Shown here: one piece after another, positions 59,921 through 64,000 of the stretch
How the letters are laid out: each line of letters starts with the position of its first letter
Numbering within the stretch: position 1 is the first letter of the stretch
Assembly (NCBI GenBank): GCA_001414325.1
Contig: LLKB01000005.1
Coordinates: 1,239,033-1,303,032 of the forward strand
DNA from: Butyribacter intestini
GTDB taxonomy: Bacteria; Bacillota; Clostridia; Lachnospirales; Lachnospiraceae
Length of the DNA: 64,000 nucleotides
Direction of reading: 5' to 3'
Translations under genes and position numbers: made by a program
Notes under the pieces: generated by a model
What the model was told of the DNA's origin: nothing
Seen by the model: only the letters and a program-made list of their open reading frames with translations
Databases searched by the model: none

Positions 59921-61456
59921 CTATTTGCAATGGTAAAAAAATGCAGCATAAGCATTAAATTCATTGCATGGCGGAGCATATATGCATATGTTTTGTCCGG
60001 ATACATATCCATACGATAATACTATATTTCCGGTTGTACCATCCCAAGCACTAACGGGGAATCTATATTTATCAGTATCTATGGTATGAGCATTGTCGTT
60101 AAGTATAACTAGACTTGTTGGTTCATTTACACGAGCTATATTATAATTAAAACTCACAAACATCATTTTTGTAATTGAATTATAAAACGCTATAACGTTT
60201 TGTGTTCCACTAGCAACATTTGTAAATGTGAATGGCGTTAGGGCATTGTTTAATGCAGAGATACTCTTATCAACACTATCGGCGAAACTGCCCGCCACAC
60301 TTTTATTCAACTGTCTGGCATCCGCAACATATCCCTCTTCGGTCGTAACAAGGTTGTTTGCAATGCCATTTGGTATTCTGCCTTGTGCCTGCCACTGAGT
60401 TAATGTGCCATTCGCAACATCTGCCTGATAACTTGCACTGTTAATTTCAGCAGTTACTACTTTGTTCTGTACTGGATTTGTGCTTGTTGTCGATAACTCG
60501 CTGTCAACTTCTATAACTTCTGCTATTTCTGTCTTTTTAGCATATGTCTCTTGAATGTTGTTACCATTTTCATCTGCTACCGCTTTTTCAACTGCTAAGT
60601 TAGCATTTAATACAGCTACACCGCCTGCAATTCCCTTTTCAGAGTTAGGTATGAAGTTACCGCCTACTATCTGTTGTGCTTCGTCTGCATACTTTTTAGC
60701 CTGTTGACTATAATATTTTGCATTGTCAATATCTTCATTATCTCTCGCCGATGTTTCTCCAACAGCATAAGATTTTGCAATGTTTGAATTATTTTCAACT
60801 TCAGATGCAAGTTGTTCTATCTCTTTCCGGCAACTTGCTGTATATTCAGCCGCAGATGTTGCCGTACTTGAACTCTTTAATGTTGCCGCTGCTGCTTCCT
60901 GTGCTTCTGTTGCTCTATCGCCTGCTATATTAGCACTCTCCTTTGCAGCAGTCGCTGAACTTTCTGCCTCTTGTGCTTTCTCTGTTGTTTTTTGTGCCAA
61001 TGTGCTAACATCTGCAGTTGTCTCTTTTGCACTATCAGCATACTTCTTTGCCTCTGCCACATAATCAGTCAAAGCACTCACATCATCCATCTGCCCTGCA
61101 GCAGTATATGATGGATTTTGAGTAGCTTTAAGGATAAACGGAAATGTACTTATCACAGTGTTATTCTTTGTATTTGAAAATCTGATACAAAATTTTATAT
61201 CTCCTGCTTCATCAGTTTCATTCTTTGTCATTTTGACACTAACTGTATTTCCACTTATGCTTGCATTTATCGTTACTGCTTTATGCTTAGCTGTTTCACC
61301 CTCGCAAACACACAAATCAAATTCAGCTTTATTAACGACAAATTTTTCAGTACCGTTCATTATCGTACAAACAAGGATCGGTGTATCTCCCTGCATACAA
61401 GATATTACAGGTATTGCATTTGCAGATTTTACATTCAATGTTACCGGTATGTTCAT
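59921..61456 (-). CDS. BppU-like phage baseplate upper protein
   Basis: 511 residues. The N-terminal domain (about 1-120; VISCMQGDTPILVCTIMNGT, VKMTKNETDEAGDIKFCIRF) is the BppU immunoglobulin-like fold. Residues 125-270 are an Ala/Ser/Glu-rich coiled coil (TEKAQEAESSATAAKESANI), probably the fibre shaft. A bridging region (STTSTNPVQNKVVTAEINSA) and a C-terminal beta-rich domain follow. It probably attaches receptor-binding proteins to the phage baseplate. Confidence 0.85.
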   Translation of the reverse strand: MNIPVTLNVKSANAIPVISCMQGDTPILVCTIMNGTEKFVVNKAEFDLCVCEGETAKHKAVTINASISGNTVSVKMTKNETDEAGDIKFCIRFSNTKNNTVISTFPFILKATQNPSYTAAGQMDDVSALTDYVAEAKKYADSAKETTADVSTLAQKTTEKAQEAESSATAAKESANIAGDRATEAQEAAAATLKSSSTATSAAEYTASCRKEIEQLASEVENNSNIAKSYAVGETSARDNEDIDNAKYYSQQAKKYADEAQQIVGGNFIPNSEKGIAGGVAVLNANLAVEKAVADENGNNIQETYAKKTEIAEVIEVDSELSTTSTNPVQNKVVTAEINSASYQADVANGTLTQWQAQGRIPNGIANNLVTTEEGYVADARQLNKSVAGSFADSVDKSISALNNALTPFTFTNVASGTQNVIAFYNSITKMMFVSFNYNIARVNEPTSLVILNDNAHTIDTDKYRFPVSAWDGTTGNIVLSYGYVSGQNICIYAPPCNEFNAYAAFFYHCK

Positions 61457-61488
61457 AACTGTCCCCTTTCTAAAATTTATCTGATGAT

Positions 61489-61734
61489 TTAACTCTGTGT
61501 TGTCTCATTATTACTCAACAACAATGAATAAATATAATTATCAAATGTTGTAAAATCTTCCATAACCATTTGCATATTTGCTTCAAAAGCTTCTCTGTCC
61601 TGAATCGCATGCCCTATTGTTGGATTTCCCTCCTGCGGCACGGTTGCGTTCATAAAGGCTATTCTTGTCTCCTTATCACCGTCTTTTAATACACTTACTC
61701 CTGTTACTGTTGTCTGCTTGCTTAATATAACCAT
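61489..61734 (-). CDS. Small phage tail protein of unknown function
   Basis: 81 residues from ATG 61734 (GGGAGG about 10 bases upstream; the frame goes on to 61752). VILSKQTTVTGVSVLKDGDK, then ETRIAFMNATVPQEGNPTIG. Lies between the tail spike and BppU-like genes; not recognised. Confidence 0.6.
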   Translation of the reverse strand: MVILSKQTTVTGVSVLKDGDKETRIAFMNATVPQEGNPTIGHAIQDREAFEANMQMVMEDFTTFDNYIYSLLLSNNETTQS

Positions 61735-61753
61735 ATTATCAATTCCTCCCATG

Positions 61754-64000
61754 TTAATTGTTCAATTTTGCTTTTATTGTCATAACTTCACACTGCAGTT
61801 TTAGAAGTTCAGACTGCAGTTGTCTGTTTCTTTCTATTTCCTGCTTCAAATCTCTTTTTAAACACTGACAATATTTCGTCAGAGGTGCGATAAATTCCTC
61901 GTACCGCAATGCAGCATAGTCTTTTTTATCTTCATCAATTTGAACTGTTGCATATGCGGCAAAATCATCTACCGTACCCAAAACTTTCTCAGCAGTCATT
62001 TTAACTTCATCTGCTATAAATCCGCTGTGAGTTCTTTTGCCATCTATCATTGTGTATGTTGATGGTTTTAATCCGTCTATCAGGTCATTGGCATATTGTT
62101 CATCTATTTCAGTTATATTTGTTTTTAATCGTCTGTCTGATGCCGTAAATGCTCCTGTGTTTGTTGTCACAACTCCATTTTCAGTGCCTACAGCAAACAA
62201 ATACCCGCTGCTCATTTTTTTATCTTTAGCAAAAATTCCGGCAACTGAAAAATCACAATATCCCCTTGTCGTATCAGGAACAGCCTCGTCTAAAGCTCCG
62301 CTTTGGATTCCACATATAAGTTTACCCTGCATTATAGTTGCTTTATAAGGAAACCCATCCCAGCTATAATACCCAGTTCTGGAATGTGTTGAAATAAATG
62401 CCTCTCCGTCTGAATACATATATCCCCTGCCAAACTGCCATCCACCAATTGAGCCATTTCCCGAATCGTCAAGTTTGAAGTTTGTGCTATTAACAACCAA
62501 ACGATTTGAATTAAGTGCAATCTGCTCTGATGATTGATTTATCTCGCTACACACATCACCGACAGAAACCTTACTGCTTATTTGATTTTGTGCCCATGTT
62601 GTAGTGGCATAACTGCTCATCCCGGCTATCGTCTGGTAGTTTCCAAGTATTGCCGAATCTGCTTTCAATGCAAGTTCTGACGCCTTTGCATAATTATTCA
62701 TTCCATCTATTGTCTGATATGTCTCAGAAACCTTTGCATTTATCTCATCTGCTTTAAGATTTAATGCTGCACTTGTTACATAATCTCCCTGGATTACTCC
62801 GACAGTTTCCTTAATACCATCAATGTTCACATCTATTTGCGAAAATTTCTGCTGATTTTCCTCATTCTTTTCATAGAGTTCATACTTAAGGTTTGTGTTG
62901 CTCACTTCAAAGTTTGCCATCTGAACCCTGCCTTCTCTTTCTTCCTCATCAGCACTCAGACAAAATTCTGTCATTGCTCCGCCATATTCAAGTTTTATCG
63001 CATATATCTCTATTACTCCGTCGTCATCTGCCGGAGTAAATACCGGCTTTCCTTTTGTACTGTCATACACAAAATCGTATTTTACCCTTGTTGTTTCTGC
63101 ATTATCAAATACATCTCCTGTTTCAAGAGCAGTCGGATAATATATCATTGCTCTGCCTTTTATGTAAGCTGACAATGTATAAGCCGTACCATCTAAAGGC
63201 ATAAATGAATTATTTACATAAGAATATTTCTTCGACAAACTTATAATGTCACACTCATAATGCTTATGTTCCCTGTCCCATTGCACATTTCCACTATGAG
63301 CGTATTCTCCGACATATATCCATCCCTCCTGCATTTTCTGTGCATCGTAATACTGGTTAAATCCTATGTCGTCAAGAAGCTGCGACACAATCTTATTAAA
63401 TGCGATATTAAGACTCTGTCCCGTAGGATCATAATTTATCGCGCTTGATTTGATAGTCTCAGTTCCATTGTTTATCTCTCTTACCAAAGATGGAATATTT
63501 ACCTTTTTGGCATTGATGTTTGCATCATCCGCCACCATCCTGTCATTGATAAGACCATCTCTTACGGCATTTTCAGTAATTCCACCCTCGCCCCAGAGCA
63601 CATTTCCGTTTTCATCATAAATTATAATAGTATAATTGTTATTTGCATCCTTACCTACCTGGACTCTCACTTTCTTTCCGTCAGAAATCTGCATGGTAGA
63701 GTCTTTCAGCACCATAGTCCCGTCTTTTGACTGTATCTGAACATTATCCGTATAGATTGTACCGGATGCTATCTTATCCGCAGTCAATGACTTGATAAGA
63801 GCATTTGTAATAACTCCGTCACTCATTCTTCCGACAACTGCATCTGAAAAATCCGTTGTGATAATCGTACTTCTGATATTGTTAATAAGTGCCGACTCAG
63901 AAGTAAGATTTTTTATATTTCCAACTGCCGCCGAAATATTATCAGTCGTAATAGTCTGTGCAATAATATTCTTTATGATTGCATCATTAGCCGTAAGACT
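61754..64000 (-). CDS. Phage tail spike/fibre protein with C-terminal S74 chaperone domain (5' end outside window)
   Basis: At least 749 residues; the frame is open to base 64000, so an internal ATG at 63826 is not the true start. Early part: repeated ALIKSLTADKIASGTIYTDN-like units typical of tail proteins. Middle: shaft repeats. End: AFTASDRRLKTNITEIDEQY, then ANDLIDGLKPSTYTMIDGKR and HSGFIADEV, the self-cleaving S74 intramolecular chaperone (its Ser is in AFTASDRRLK), then a coiled coil. Probably the receptor-binding fibre. Confidence 0.88.
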   Translation of the reverse strand, partial: SLTANDAIIKNIIAQTITTDNISAAVGNIKNLTSESALINNIRSTIITTDFSDAVVGRMSDGVITNALIKSLTADKIASGTIYTDNVQIQSKDGTMVLKDSTMQISDGKKVRVQVGKDANNNYTIIIYDENGNVLWGEGGITENAVRDGLINDRMVADDANINAKKVNIPSLVREINNGTETIKSSAINYDPTGQSLNIAFNKIVSQLLDDIGFNQYYDAQKMQEGWIYVGEYAHSGNVQWDREHKHYECDIISLSKKYSYVNNSFMPLDGTAYTLSAYIKGRAMIYYPTALETGDVFDNAETTRVKYDFVYDSTKGKPVFTPADDDGVIEIYAIKLEYGGAMTEFCLSADEEEREGRVQMANFEVSNTNLKYELYEKNEENQQKFSQIDVNIDGIKETVGVIQGDYVTSAALNLKADEINAKVSETYQTIDGMNNYAKASELALKADSAILGNYQTIAGMSSYATTTWAQNQISSKVSVGDVCSEINQSSEQIALNSNRLVVNSTNFKLDDSGNGSIGGWQFGRGYMYSDGEAFISTHSRTGYYSWDGFPYKATIMQGKLICGIQSGALDEAVPDTTRGYCDFSVAGIFAKDKKMSSGYLFAVGTENGVVTTNTGAFTASDRRLKTNITEIDEQYANDLIDGLKPSTYTMIDGKRTHSGFIADEVKMTAEKVLGTVDDFAAYATVQIDEDKKDYAALRYEEFIAPLTKYCQCLKRDLKQEIERNRQLQSELLKLQCEVMTIKAKLNN

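Larger units (their letters stand above)
57825..64000. mobile_element. Prophage end (tail, holin, endolysin and type I toxin-antitoxin)
   Basis: All genes from 58060 to the window edge are on the minus strand and are phage-like: tail spike/S74, BppU baseplate protein, small tail proteins, holin, amidase. They are arranged tail to lysis, ending at the cotJC break. The rest of the phage and the other attachment site lie beyond 64000. The left border is near 57820-57830, at CAATACGGTGGT. Integrase not seen. Confidence 0.85.

Noticed and set aside
63826-64000. Tail spike gene starting at ATG 63826
   Set aside because: The frame is open upstream to the window edge with the same repeat pattern (ITTDNISAAVGNIKNLTS), so the gene begins outside.

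Overview
The window looks like a low-GC Firmicute chromosome, most likely a Lachnospiraceae-type gut clostridium. This is inferred from the gene content (cotJ spore-coat cluster, Tad pilus locus with DUF5702 and FHA/DUF6382 proteins, CspB-like subtilase, clostridial phage modules), from A/T-rich intergenic DNA and from AGGAGG-type ribosome binding sites. No rRNA is present to fix the species.

Layout. 1-5.5 kb: the end of an MFS transporter, a CinA-like amidase, an ATPase plus putative nuclease pair and a LOG protein, set among decayed fragments (GH42 galactosidase, YoeB toxin, DUF6198 membrane protein, MATE, TetR/GNAT). 5.5-14.4 kb: an oxidoreductase, three MATE exporters with MerR and MarR regulators, a YcxB protein and an NhaC antiporter. 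14.6-31.8 kb: an Rpn-type nuclease beside a MITE-like repeat, AIM24 protein, SpoIIQ-like M23 protein, a MarR-controlled heterodimeric ABC exporter, a large hybrid histidine kinase, RDD protein, SppA, glycogen phosphorylase and a lipoprotein. 31.9-42.8 kb: a complete Tad/Flp pilus operon on the minus strand with a strong promoter at its head and two inserted repeat elements. 43.2-52.3 kb: DUF2508 protein, a subtilase gene split in two by a 5.27-kb segment (moxR, DUF58, transglutaminase, araD), and a D,D-carboxypeptidase. 52.6-56.2 kb: tRNA-Arg, ClpX, DUF885 protein. 56.5-57.8 kb: cotJA, cotJB and a cotJC cut off after 31 matching codons. 57.8-64 kb: the lysis/tail end of a prophage, on the minus strand, running off the window.

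Most notable observations. (1) The subtilase gene is interrupted exactly within the codons after its catalytic Asp; the interrupting block is bordered by a 5-bp direct repeat, and its removal would restore the reading frame. (2) The prophage begins inside cotJC, as in known sporulation-gene-interrupting elements. (3) Just inside the prophage is a compact locus with the layout of an Fst/par-type type I toxin-antitoxin: a 31-aa membrane peptide gene and a convergent small RNA sharing a terminator and a complementary segment. (4) Several families of short repeats are visible: a palindromic MITE-like element (two copies), a cruciform element inside the tad operon, a 146-bp inverted-repeat element between marR and the ABC genes, a 50-bp repeat in three copies and a 44-bp tandem triplet.

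All family names come from recognising motifs by eye. No database search was possible.
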